Positions 13,031-23,835 of a DNA stretch of 64,000 nucleotides are shown one piece after another (position 1 is the first letter of the stretch; every line of letters starts with the position of its first letter). Position numbers and translations under genes: made by a program. The notes below the pieces were generated by a model. The model did no database searches, was not told the DNA's origin, and saw only the letters and a list, made by a program, of their open reading frames with translations. Origin of the DNA: Phocoena phocoena (Eukaryota; Chordata; Mammalia; Artiodactyla; Phocoenidae); the NCBI RefSeq assembly GCF_963924675.1, contig NC_089238.1, forward strand, positions 22,239,815 to 22,303,814. The letters run 5' to 3'.

Positions 13031-14029
13031 AGGGCTGCTGCTGCCACCACCAGGGGGGCTGTGTGCGAGCACAGGTCACTCTCTGCGCCCCTCTTCGGCG
13101 GAGCCTGTGCAGGCCGCCACTGCCAGGTTCCCGGGATCCAGGGACAACTTCCCCGGGAGTACGTACGGCGGGTCTCAGGCTGGTGCAACGTCACGTCGGC
13201 CTCTGCCGCAGCGTCACGCCGCCTCTGCCGCCGCAGGCCCGCCCCGCACGCAGTGCCCCTCCTTCCCCCATCCCCCAACCCCCGGCCTGAGTGAGCCGGA
13301 GCCCCCGAATCAGCGGCTCCTTTAACCCCGTCCTGTCTGAGCAAAAAACAGACGCCCTCCAGCGACCTGCACGCAGCGGCAGGGCCGGGTACAAAGCTGA
13401 GCTCCTGTGAGCTGTGAAAGCAGGGAGGAGAGGGGGAGGTCTCTCCCGGCAGCTGCGGAGGCGGTGGATTGAAGCTCCACAATCAACTTGATGTGCCCTG
13501 CATCTGTGGAATACCTGAATAGATAGGGAGTGATCCCAAATTGAAGAGGTGGAATTTAGGAGCGAGATCTATGATTTTTTACCCTTTTCCTCTTTTTGTG
13601 AATGTGTGCGTGTATGCTTCTGTGTGAGATCTTGTCTGTATACTCTTGCTTCCACCATTTGTCCTAGGACTCTATCCATCCATGGTTTTTAAAAAAAATT
13701 TTTTTTTCTTAATAATTAATTTTAATTGTAATAACTTTATTGTACTTTACCTTCGTTCTTTCTTTCTTTCTTTCCTTCCTTCCTTCCCTCCTTTAGACAG
13801 CGAATCACCCCAGGTTGAGGAGGTGGTCTCTGGGAGCAGGATTTATGATTTTTCCCCCTTTGCCTCTTTTTGTGAACGTGTATGTGTATGCTTCTGTGTA
13901 AGATTTTCTCTGTATAGCTTTGCTTCCAACATTTGTCCTAGGGTTCTAACCGTCCCTTTTTTTTTTTTCTAAATATTTTTTAGTTCAATAACTATATTAT
14001 ACTTTATTTTATTTTTACTGTATCTTCTT

Positions 14030-14630
14030 TCTTTCTGTCTTTTTTCCTTCTTTCCCTCCTTCCTTCTTTCCTTCCTACCTCCCTCCCTCCTTTCTTTCCT
14101 TCTTTGCTTCTTTCTTCCTTCCTTTCCTCCTTTCCTTCCTTCTTTCCTCATACTTCTACTAATTCTCTCTACATTTTCTCCTTCTTTCCCTCCTTCCTTC
14201 CTTCCTTCCTTCCTCCCTCCCTCCCTCCCTCCTTCCTTTCTTTCCTTCTTTGCTTCCTTCTTCCTTCCTTCCTTTCCTCCTTTCCTTCTTTCTTTCCTCA
14301 TACTTCTACTAATTCTCTCTACATTTTCTCCTTCTTTCCCTCCTTCCTTCCTTCCTTCCTTCCTCCCTCCCTCCCTCCCTCCTTCCTTTCTTTCCTTCTT
14401 TGCTTCCTTCTTCCTTCCTTCCTTTCCTCCTTTCCTTCTTTCTTTCCTCATACTTCTACTAATTCTCTCTACATTTTCTCCTTCTTTCCCTCCTTCTTCC
14501 TTCCTTCCTCCCTCCCTCCCTCCTTTCTTTCCTTCTTTGCTTCTTTCTTCATTCCTTCCTTTCCTCCTTTCCTTCTTTCTTTCCTCATACTTCTACTAAT
14601 TCTCTCTACTTTTTCTCCCTTTTATTCTGA
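14030..14630 (+). repeat. Polypyrimidine minisatellite (150-bp units) in L1-3 5'UTR
   Basis: Nearly pure C/T on the plus strand. A less simple marker, cttctactaattctctctac, recurs at 14153, 14303, 14453 and 14590, so units are 150, 150 and 137 bp. Between markers are runs of ttcc and ccct. L1-7 has a single unit. The long lysine/glutamate-rich frame on the minus strand is an artefact of this array. Confidence 0.92.
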
Positions 14631-15130
14631 GCCGTGTGGATGAAAGGCTCTTGGTGCTCCAGCCCAGGAGTCAGGGCTCTGCCTCTGAGGTAGGAGAGCC
14701 AACTTCAGGACACTGGTCAACAAGAGACCTCCCAGCTCCACATAATATTAAACGGTGGAAATCTCCCAGAGACCTACATCTTAACACCAGCACCCAGCTT
14801 CACTCAACGACCAGCAAGCCACAGTGCTGGACAACCTATGCCAAGCAACTAGCAAAACAGGAACACAACCCCACCCATTAGCAGAGAGGCTGCCTAAAAT
14901 CATAATAAGGCCACAGACACCCCAAATCACAACACCAGACATGAACATGCCCACTAGAGAGACAAGATCCAGCCTCATCCAGCACAACAAAGGCACTAGT
15001 CCCCTCCACCAGGAAGCCTACACAACCCACTGAAACAACCTTAGCCACTGGAGATAGACATCAAAAACAATGGGAACTACGAACGTGCAGCCTGCAAAAA
15101 GGAGACCCCAAACACAGTAAGATAAGCAAA

Positions 15131-16024
15131 ATGAGAAGACAGAAAAACACACAGCAGATGAAGGAGCAAGATAAAAACCCACCAGACCTAACAAATGAAG
15201 AGGAAATAGGCAATCTACCTGAAAAAGAATTCAGAATAATGATAGGAAGGATGATCTGAAATCTTGGAAGTAGAATGGACAAAATGCAAGAAACAGTTAA
15301 GAAGGACCTAGAAGACATAAAGATGAAACAAGCAACGATGAACAACGCAATAAATGAAATTAAAAGTACTCTAGATAGGATCAATAGCAGAATAACTGAG
15401 GCAGAAGAATGGATAAGTGACCTGGAAGATAAAGTAGTGGAAATAACTACTGCAGAGCAGAATAAAGAAAAAAGAATGAAAAGAACTGAGGACAGTCTCA
15501 GAGACCTCTGGGACAACATGAAACGCACCAACATTCGAATTATAGGGGTTCCAGAAGAAGAAGAAAAAAAGAAAGGGACTGAGAAAATATTTGAAGAGAT
15601 TATAGTTGAAAACTTCCCTAATATGGGAAAGGAAATAGTTAATCAAGTCCAGGAAGCACAGAGAGTCCCATACAGGTTAAATACAAGGAGAAATACGCCA
15701 AGACACATATTAATCAAACTGTCAAAAATTAAATACAAAGAAAGCATATTAAAAGCAGCAAGGGAAAAACAACAAATAAAACACAAGGGAATCCCCATAA
15801 GGTTAACAGCTGATCTCTCAGCAGAAACCCTACAAGCCAGAAGGGAGTGGCAGGACATACTGAAAGTGATGAAGGAGAAAAACCTGCAACCAAGACTACT
15901 CTACCCAGCAAGGATCTCATTCACATTTGATGCAGAAATTTAAACCTTTACAGACAAGCAAAAGCTGAGAGAGTTCAGCACCACCAAACCAGCTTTACAA
16001 CAAATGCTAAAGGAACTTCTCTAG
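15131..16024 (+). pseudogene. L1-ORF1: L1-3 ORF1 (ORF1p), two stops
   Basis: Frame of 298 codons from ATG 15131 to TAG 16022-16024, the usual length for this group. N-terminal basic/acidic stretch (MRRQKNTQQ), coiled coil about codons 45-125 (MDKMQETVKKDLEDIKMKQ), RRM about 130-220 (IRIIGVPEEEE, IFEEIIVENFPNMGKE), then C-terminal domain (LTADLSAETLQARREW). A TGA at 15257-15259 (codon 43) separates the N-terminus from the next ATG at 15275. A private AAA-to-TAA change at 15941-15943 cuts off the last part of the C-terminal domain. The codon-43 TGA is also in L1-7. Confidence 0.9.
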
Positions 16025-16082
16025 ACAAGAAACGCAAGAGAAGGAAACGACCTATAATAACGAACCCAAAACAAGATAGAAA

Positions 16083-19000
16083 ATGGGAATAGGAACATAC
16101 ATATCGATAATTACCTTAAATGTAAATGGACTAAATGCTCCCACCAAAAGACACAGATTGGCTGAATGGATACAAAAACAAGACCCTTATATATGCTGTC
16201 TACAAGAGACCCACTTCAGACCTAGAGACACGTACAGACTGAAAATAAGGGGATGGAAAAAGATATTCCATGCAAATGGAAACCAAAAGAAAGCTGGAGT
16301 AGCAATTCTCATATCAGACAATATAGACTTTAAAATAAGGACTATTAAAAGGGATAAAGAAGGACACTACATAATGATCAAGGGATCGATCCAAGAAGAA
16401 GATATAACAATTGTAAATATTTATGCACCCAACATAGGAGCACCTCAATACATAAGGCAAAAAATAACAGCCATAAAAGGGGAGATCGACAGTAACACAT
16501 TCATAGTAGGGGACTTTAACACCCCACTTTCACCCATGGACAGATCATCCAAAATGAAAATAAATAAGGAAACTCAAGCTTTAAATGATACATTAAACAA
16601 GATGGACTTAATTGATATTTATAGGACACTCCATCCAAAAACAACAGAATACACATTTTTCTCAAGTGCTCATGGAACATTCTCCAGGATAGATCATATC
16701 TTGGGTCACAAATCAAGCCTGGGTAAATTTAAGAAAACTGAAATTTTATCAAGTATCTTTTCTGACCACAACGCCATGAGACTAGATATCAATTACAGGA
16801 AAAGATCTGTAAAAAATACAAACACATGGAGGCTAAACAATACACTACTTAATAATGAAGTGATCACTGAAGAAATCAAAGAGGAAATAAAAAAATACCT
16901 AGAAACAAATGACAATGGAGACACAACGACCCAAAACCTATGGGATGCAACAAAAGCAGTTCTAAGGGGGAAGTTTATAGCAATACAAGCCCACCTTAAG
17001 AAGCAGGAAACATCTCAAATAAACAACCAAACCTTGCACCTCAAGCAATTAGAGAAAGAAGAACAAAAAACCCCCAAAGCTAGCAGAAGGAAAGAAATCA
17101 TAAAAATCAGATCAGAAATAAATGAAAATGAAATGAAGGAAACGATGGCAAAGATCAATAAAACTAAAAGCTGGTTCTTGGAGAAGATAAACAAAATAGA
17201 TAAACCACTAGCCAGACTCATCAAGAAAAAAAGGGAGAAGACTCAAATCAATAGAATTAGAAATGAAAAAGGAGAAGTAACAACTGACACTGCAGAAATA
17301 AAAAAAATCATGAGAGATTACTACAAGCAACTGTATGCCAATAAAATGGACAATCTGGAAGAAATGGACAAATTCTTAGAAATGCACAACCTGCCAAGAC
17401 TGAATCAGGAAGAAATAGAAAATATGAACAGACCAATCACAAGCACTGAAATTGAAACTGTGATTAAAAATCTTCCAACAAACAAAAGCCCAAGACCAGA
17501 TGGCTTCACAGGTGAATTCTATCAAACGTTTAGAGAAGAGCTAACACCTATCCTTCTCGAACTCTTCCAAAATATAGCAGAGGGAGGAACACTCCCAAAT
17601 TCCTTCTACGAGGCCACCATCACCTTGATACCAAAACCAGACAAGGATGTCACAAAGAAAGAAAACTACAGGCCAATATCACTGATGAACATAGATGCAA
17701 AAATCTTCAACAAAATACTAGCAAACAGAATCCAACAGCACATTAAAAGGATCATACACCATGATCAAGTGGGGTTTGTTCCAGGAATGCAAGGATTCTT
17801 CAATATACGCAAATCTATCAATGTGATAAACCATATTAACAAATTGAAGGAGAAAAACCATATGATCATCTCAATAGATGCAGAGAAAGCTTTCGACAAA
17901 ATTCAACACCCATTTATGATAAAAACCCTTCAGAAAGTAGGCATAGAGGGAACTTTCCTCAACATAATAAAGGCCATATATGACAAGCCCACAGCAAACA
18001 TCATCCTCAATGGTGAAAAACTGAAAGCATTTCCACTAAGATCAGGAACAAGACAAGGTTGCCCACTCTCACCACTCTTATTCAACATAGTTTTGGAAGT
18101 TTTAGCCACAGCAATCAGAGAAGAAAAGGAAATAAAAGGAATCCAAATCAGAAAGGAAGAAGTAAAGCTGTCACTGTTTGCAGATGACATGATACTATAC
18201 ATAGAGAATCCTAAAGATGCTACCAGAAAACTACTAGAGCTAATCAATGAATTTGGCAAAGTAGCAGGATACAAAATTAATGCACAGAAATCTCTGGCAT
18301 TCCTATATACTAATGATGAAAAATCTGAAAGTGAAATCAAGAAAACACTCCCATTTACCATTACAACAAAAAGAATATAATATCTAGGAATAAACCTACC
18401 TAAGGAGACGAAAGACCTGTATGCAGAAAATTATAAGACACTGATGAAAGAAATTAAAGATGATACAAATAGATGGAGAGATATACCATGTTCTTGGATG
18501 GGAAGAATCAACATTGTGAAAATGACTCTACTACCCAAAGCAATCTACAGATTCAATGCAATCCCTATCAAACTACCACTGGCATTTTTCACAGAACTAG
18601 AACAAAAAATTTCGCAATTTGTATGGAAACACAAAAGACCCCGAATAGCCAAAGCAATCTTGAGAACGAAAAAAGGAGCTGGAGGAATCAGGCTCCCTGA
18701 CTTCAGACTATACTACAAAGCTACAGTAATCAAGACAGTATGGTAATGGCACAGAAACAGAAAGATACAACAGTGGAACAGGATAGGAAGCCCAGAGATA
18801 AACCCACGCACATATGGACACCTTATCTTTGATAAAGGAGGCAGGAATGTACAGTGGAGAAAGGACAGCCTCTTCAATAAATGGTGCTGGGAAAACTGGA
18901 CAGGTACATGTAAAAGTATGAGATTAGACCACTCCCTAACACCATACACAAAAATAAGCTCAAAATGGATTAAAGACCTAAATGTTAGGCCAGAAACTAT

Positions 19001-19900
19001 CATACTCTTAGAGGAATACATAGGCAGAACACTCTATGACATAAATCACAGCAAGATCCTTTCTGACCCACCTCCTAGAGTAATGGAAATAAAAACAAAA
19101 ATAAACAAATGGGACCTATGAAACTTCAAAGCTTTTGCACAGCAAAGGAAACCATAATCAAGACCAAAAGACAACCCTCAGAATGGGAGAAAACATTTGC
19201 AAATGAAGCAACTGACAAAGGATTAATCTCCAAAATTTACAAACAGCTCATGCAGCTCAATAACAAAAAAACAAACAACCCCATCCAAAAATGGGCAGAA
19301 GACCTAAACAGACATTTCTCCAAAGAAGATATACAGAATGCCAACAAACACATGAAAGAATGCTCAACATCATTAATCATTAGAGAAATGCAAATCAAAA
19401 CTACAATGAGATATCATCTCACACCAGTCAGAATGGCCATCATCAAAAAATCTAGAAACAATAAATGCTGGAGAGGGTGTGGAGAAAAGGGGACACTCTT
19501 GCACTGCTGGTGGGAATGTGAATTGGTTCAGCCACTATGGAGAACAGTATGGAGGTTCCTTAAAAAACTACAAATAGAATTACCATATGACCCAGCAATC
19601 CCACTACTGGGCATATACCCTGAGAAAACCAAAATTCAAAAAGAGTCATGTACCAAAATGTTCATTGCAGCTCTATTTACAATAGCCCGGAGATGGAAAC
19701 AACCTAAGCGCCCATCATCAAATGAATGGATAAAGAAGATGTGGCACATATACACAATGGAATATTACTCAGCCTTAAAAAGAAATGAAATTGAGCTATT
19801 TGTAATGAGATGGATAGACCTAGAGTCTGTCATACAGAGTGAAGTAAGTCAGAAAGAAAAAGACAAATACTGTATGCTAACACATATATATGGAATTTAA
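16083..19900 (+). pseudogene. L1-ORF2: L1-3 ORF2 (endonuclease + reverse transcriptase), broken
   Basis: Begins 58 bp after ORF1. The first 765 codons (16083-18380) are open: APE-type endonuclease (N13 in TLNVNGLN, E in LQETHF, GDFNTP, D204 in RIDHIL, SDHNAM), linker, and RT with RQGCPLSP and catalytic FADD (18177-18188). A TAA at 18378-18380 replaces AAA. A second TAA lies at 18744-18746. A 1-bp deletion near 19117 shifts frame, after which 19109-19900 reads the C-terminus with the Cys-rich knuckle ([18 protein letters not shown]). All catalytic residues I can check are present; the stops remove the RT thumb and C-terminal region. Confidence 0.93.
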
Positions 19901-20315
19901 GGGAAAAAATGTCATGAAGAACCTAGGGGTAAGACAGGAATAAAGATGCAGACCTACTGGAGAACGGACTTGAGGATAAGGGGAGGGGGAAGGGTGAGTT
20001 TTGACAGGGCGAGAGAGAGTCATGGACATATACACACTAACAAACTTAGTAAGGTAGATAGCTAGGGGGAAGCAGCCGCAAGGCACAGGGATATTAGCTC
20101 GGGGCTTTGTGACAGCCTGGAGGGGTGGGATGGGGAGAGTGGGAGGGAGGGAGACACAAGAGGGAAGACATATGGGAACATATGTATATGTATAGCTGAT
20201 TCACTTTGTTATAAAGCAGAAACTAACACACCATTGTAAAGCAATTATACCCCAATAAAGATGTTTAAAAAAATAAAAATAAAAAAATAAAATATGGGAT
20301 ATATCAAAAAAAAAA
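19901..20315 (+). terminator. L1-3 3'UTR, poly(A) signal and tail
   Basis: Short 3'UTR ending in AATAAA at 20254-20259, then an A-rich tract with interspersed T, a short non-A stretch (about 20291-20305) and a second pure A-run (20306-20320). The same 3'UTR occurs in L1-7. Confidence 0.85.
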
Positions 20316-20327
20316 AAAAAACTCTAT

Positions 20328-20538
20328 GGGGCTTCCCTGGTGGTGCAGTGGTTGGGAGTCTGCCTGCCAATGCAGGGGGCACAGGTTTGTGCCCCCGTCT
20401 TGGAACATCCCACACGCCACAGAGCGGCTGGGCCCATGAGCCATGGCCACTGGGCCTGCGCATCTGGAGCCTGTCCTCTGAGGTGGGAGAGGCCACAATG
20501 GTGAGAGGCCCGGGTATCCCACCCCCCCCCAAAAAAAC
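20328..20538 (+). mobile_element. CHR-2-like tRNA-derived SINE
   Basis: Starts ggggcttccctggtggtgca and ends in a C-run then A-tail. Pol III A box (tggtgcagtgg) and a B box variant (ggtttgtgccc) are in place. Full length for the family. Flanked by aaaaactctat and aaaactctaca. Moved in trans by L1 proteins (known for the family). Confidence 0.9.
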
Positions 20539-20709
20539 AAAACTCTACAAATAACAAATGCTGGAGAGAGTGTGGAGAAAAGTGAACCTTCCTACACTGT
20601 TTGTGGAAATGTAAATTGGTGCAGCCACTATGGAACAGTATGGAGGTTCCTCAAAAAACTAATAATAGAGTTACCATATGATCCAGCAACCCCACTCCTG
20701 GGCATATAT

Positions 20710-20796
20710 CCAGACAAAACTATAGACATAAGGGTGTATGTATCTTTATGAATTATAGTTTTGTCTGGCTCTCTATTCTGTTCCATTGATCCATAA
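20710..20796. repeat. Fold-back/inverted L1 segment
   Basis: A perfect 15-bp inverted repeat: ccagacaaaactata at 20710-20724 and tatagttttgtctgg at 20754-20768. The block 20725-20768 reads as L1 ORF2 sequence in reverse. 20769-20792 (ctctattctgttccattgat) is the reverse complement of a more upstream ORF2 piece. Plus-strand L1 resumes at about 20797. Confidence 0.8.
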
Positions 20797-20839
20797 ATGT
20801 CCATTGACAAATGAATGGATAAAGAAGATGTGATATGTG

Positions 20840-20841
<2 letters not shown>

Positions 20842-20877
<36 letters not shown>
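20842..20877 (+). repeat. (AC)n microsatellite
   Basis: About 18 AC units inside the L1-1 ORF2 relic, where other copies have atatacaca. Confidence 0.97.
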
Positions 20878-20882
<5 letters not shown>

Positions 20883-21248
20883 GAATATTACTCAGCCATA
20901 AAAAGAATGAAGTAATGCCATTTGCAGCAACATGGATGGACCTAGTGTTTAGCATACTAAGTGAAGTCAGAAAGAGAAAGACAAATACCATATGATATTA
21001 TTTACATGAGGAACCTAAAATATGACACAAATGAACTTATCTAAGAAAAAAAACCAGACATAGAGAACAGACTTGTGGTTGCCAAGGGGGAGTGAGTGGG
21101 GTGGGGGAGGGTTGAATTGGGAATTAGGGACTGGCAGATGCAAAATACAATATGTGGAATGGATAAACAATAAGGTCCTATTGTGTAGTATTAGATAGCC
21201 CAGGGAGCAATATTCAAAATCCTGTAATAAACCATAATGGAAAAGAAT

Positions 21249-21250
<2 letters not shown>

Positions 21251-21282
<32 letters not shown>
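21251..21282 (+). repeat. (GT)n microsatellite
   Basis: About 16 GT units in the L1-1 3'UTR, followed by a TATATA-rich stretch. Confidence 0.97.
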
Positions 21283-21287
<5 letters not shown>

Positions 21288-21390
21288 CAATATATATGTA
21301 TTATATATATGTCAGAATCACTTTGCTGTACACCAGAAACTAACACAACATTGTAAATCAACTGTAATTCAATTAAAAATTACATAAAAC

Positions 21391-23570
21391 AATAATTATA
21401 AATCTATGTAGATAGTCACAAAATGTATAAAGATGTAATGTGTAACAACATAAAGGGGAGAATGAATTATATAGAAGCAAAATTTTATACATTATTGAAA
21501 CTAAGTTGGTATTAACTAGAACTAGTGTTTTAAATTAAGATGTTAATTGTAATCTCTAGGTTAATGCCTAAGAAAATAACCTTAAATTAAACAGTATTTT
21601 AGTTTTAATTTAATTTAATTAATGAGAAGGGAATCAAAATGGTACACTAAAAAATATCTAACAGAAGAGAAAGCAGTAAGGGAGGATATGAGGAACAGAA
21701 GAAAAGATATAAGACATATAGAAAACAAATAGCAAAATGGAAAAAGTAAGTTTTTCTTATACATAATTACATTAAATGTAAATATATTAAACTCTCCAGT
21801 TAATAGGCAAAAATTGGCAACAAAAATGTTCCAATTAGTGCAGGTTTGATCCTGGTCAGGGAGCTAAGATCCCACATGCCTCAATAAAACAAAACATAAA
21901 ACAGAAGCAATACTGTAACAAATTCAATAAAGACTTAAAACAAAAATGTTTCAATTATATGCTGTCTACAAAAGACTCACTTTAGATCCAAAGACACAAG
22001 TAAGTTAAAAGTGAAAGGGTGGAAAATATATTCCATGAAAACAGTAAGCAATAGAAAGATAGAGTGGATATATTAATATCAGACAAAATTTAAGACAAAA
22101 ATTTTTACAGGAGACAAAAAAAGACATTATATATTGATGAAAAAGTTGGCCATCAGGAATAAACAATTATAAACACATATGCACCTAACAGAGCCCCATA
22201 TACATGAAGCAAACATTGATGGAGTTGAAAGGGAAAAGAGTTCAACAATAATAATTATAGATATCAATACTCACTTCTTTCAATAACTGGCAGAACTAGT
22301 AGACAGAAGAGCAAAAAGTATATAGAGAACTTTAACAACATATAAGCTAACTAGACCCAACAGACGTATATACAGCCCTCCACCCCAAAACAGAACAATA
22401 CATATTTTTCTCAAGTCTGCATGGAATATTCTCCAGGATAGAACATATGTTAGGCTTAAGAAGTCTCAATAACTTTAAAAAGACTGAAATCAAACAAAGT
22501 ATCTTCTCTAAACACAATGGAATGAAATTAGAAAATTGTCTGGAAAATTGAAAAATATGCAGAAATTAAACAACACTGTCTCAAACAACAAATGTGTCAA
22601 AGAAAAATCACAAGGGAAATTGGAAAATGATTTCAGACAAATTAAAAATGAAATTACAATATATCAAAATTTAAGGGATGCAGCAAAAGTGGTGTTCAGA
22701 GGAACATTTATATCTACAAAACCCTACATTTAAAAAAAGATCTCAAATCAATAGCCAAATTCTACCATAAGGAACTATGAAAACAATATAAAACTAAACC
22801 CAAAGCAAGCAGAAAAAGGAAATAATACATATTATAATGGAGATAAATAAAATAGAGAATAGAAAAACAATAAAGTCAACGAAACCAAAAGCTGATTCTT
22901 CAAAATGATCGATAAAATTAATATACCTTTAGCTAGACTGACAAAGAACAAAATAGAAAAATGCAAATTACTAAAATCAGGAATGAAAATAGAAATATTA
23001 CTATTGACTTTACTGAATAAAAAGGATTATAATAGAATACAATGAACAATTCTATGCAATGGAAAAAATGGGCAAATTTCTAGAAATATACAAACTATCA
23101 AAATGAACTAAAATAGAAATGTAAAATATGAATAGACCTAATAAAAAGTAAAAAGATTATATCAGTAATCAAAAAACCTTACCACGAAGTCTTGTACAGA
23201 TGGCTTCACTGCTGAATTGTACCAAACATTTAAAGAAATATTAATACAAATTCTTCATAAACCCTCCCCAAAACAAAAGATGGGGTAATACCTATCAGCT
23301 CATTCTATGAAGACAGTAAAACCTAAGTCAGACAAAGACATCACAAGAAAACTATAGACAAATATCCCTTATGAATACAGATGCAGAACTTCTCTAAAAA
23401 TATTAGCAAACCAAATCCAGCAGAATATTAAAAGATTATACACAATGACCAAGTGATATTTATCCCAGGAATGCAAGGGAAGTTCAAATATAAAAATCAA
23501 CCAATATAATCTACCATATAAATAGAATAAAGGAACAAAGCCACATGATCATCATGACTGATGCCGTGTA
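21391..23570 (+). mobile_element. Ancient L1M-type element, segment 1 (ORF1/ORF2 linker, endonuclease, RT)
   Basis: Text from 21391 resembles the ORF1-ORF2 linker of old mammalian L1M elements, then decayed ORF2. Endonuclease region about 21740-22500, linker 22536-22733 (open 65 codons, IKNEITIYQNLRDAAKVVF), RT to about 23570. Frames are broken everywhere. The reading (DAEKAFDKI region) stops at 23570 and resumes at 32200, so everything between is later insertion. An inserted SINE fragment sits at 21838-21940. Confidence 0.8.
21838..21940 (+). mobile_element. 5'-truncated CHR-type SINE fragment
   Basis: Contains the B-box part (ggtttgatcct) and the tail of a tRNA-derived artiodactyl/cetacean SINE, ending ttcaataaagacttaaaa. 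A 17-bp TSD with one mismatch flanks it: caaaaatgttccaatta (21821-21837) and caaaaatgtttcaatta (21941-21957). Confidence 0.8.
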
Positions 23571-23835
23571 TTAGTCTTCTCAGGCTGCCATAATAGAATA
23601 CCACAAAGTGGGCTGCTTAAACAACAGAAATTTATTTTCTCACAGCTCTGGAGGCGGGAATTCCAAGATCAAGCTGCCAGCAGGATTGGTTTGTTGTGAG
23701 GCCTTTTTCTTCCTGACTTGCAGATGGTTGCCTTTTCACTGAATCCTTACATGGCCTGTTCTCGATGTATGCACACTTCTAGTGTTTCTTCCTCTTATAA
23801 GGACAGCAGCACTATAGGATTACGGCTCCATTCTT
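23571..23835 (-). mobile_element. MaLR-type LTR, part 1
   Basis: Reverse-strand LTR of the ERVL-MaLR class, recognised from tattagtcttctcaggctgc, acaacagaaatttattttct and cttataaggacagcag. It is interrupted at 23835; part 2 is at 32067-32199 (gggttagggcttcaacatat, ttcagtccataaca). Antisense it starts TGT and ends ACA. The flanks atgccg and atgtgg look like a decayed short target duplicate in the L1M host. Confidence 0.75.

Larger units (their letters stand above)
12228..15130 (+). promoter_or_regulatory. L1-3 5'UTR promoter, CpG-rich
   Basis: Internal RNA polymerase II promoter region. It opens with a YY1-like box (gaagatggcgg, 12241-12251), the position where primate L1s also carry a YY1 site. 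Bases about 12480-13400 are GC-rich with many intact CpGs, as expected for a young L1 promoter. It contains a 38-bp tandem array (12895-13030) and a long polypyrimidine array (about 14030-14630). Antisense open frames span 12389-12880 and 12994-13482; see findings. Confidence 0.85.
12228..20315 (+). mobile_element. Young full-length L1 (L1-3) nested in L1-1
   Basis: About 8.1 kb: 5'UTR 12228-15130 (lengthened by a CT-rich tandem array), ORF1 15131-16024, ORF2 16083-19900, 3'UTR to AATAAA at 20254-20259, then A-rich tail. Most 60-base lines of the coding part differ from L1-7 at only a few positions. ORF1 has two in-frame stops. ORF2 has two stops and one frameshift. It cannot move by itself as it stands. 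Confidence 0.93.
20541..21390 (+). mobile_element. L1-1 segment 3: ORF2 C-terminus and 3'UTR
   Basis: Continues L1-1 from 12227 (gctggagagagtgtggag matches the knuckle region). ORF2 relics run to about 21010. The 3'UTR ends near 21390 with tgtaaatcaactgtaattc and an A-rich end without a good AATAAA. It contains a fold-back rearrangement (20710-20796), an (AC)n in the coding part and a (GT)n in the 3'UTR. It abuts the ancient L1M element at about 21390; its right target duplicate was not identified. Confidence 0.85.

Noticed and set aside
14041..14620. CRISPR-like array
   Set aside because: Units are continuous low-complexity C/T without unique spacers, in a mammalian L1.
13969..14643. Long frames on both strands (160 and 179 codons) rich in Lys/Glu/Gly or Ser/Phe/Pro
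   Set aside because: They are translations of the CT-rich minisatellite and repeat with it.
15131..16024. Shared ancestry of L1-3 and L1-7 by segmental duplication
   Set aside because: They have different TSDs, different host elements and different array sizes, so they are separate insertions of one subfamily.
17930..18361. 143-codon minus frame opposite RT of L1-3 (and 152 codons at 59010-59468 in L1-7)
   Set aside because: Shadow of the ORF2 reading; appears opposite the same place in every copy because the sense strand is conserved.
20328..20538. tRNA gene
   Set aside because: A and B boxes belong to a tRNA-derived SINE; no cloverleaf or anticodon stem is kept.
20842..20877. AC run as a regulatory Z-DNA element
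   Set aside because: Ordinary microsatellite grown from the L1 atatacac text; nothing else points to function.
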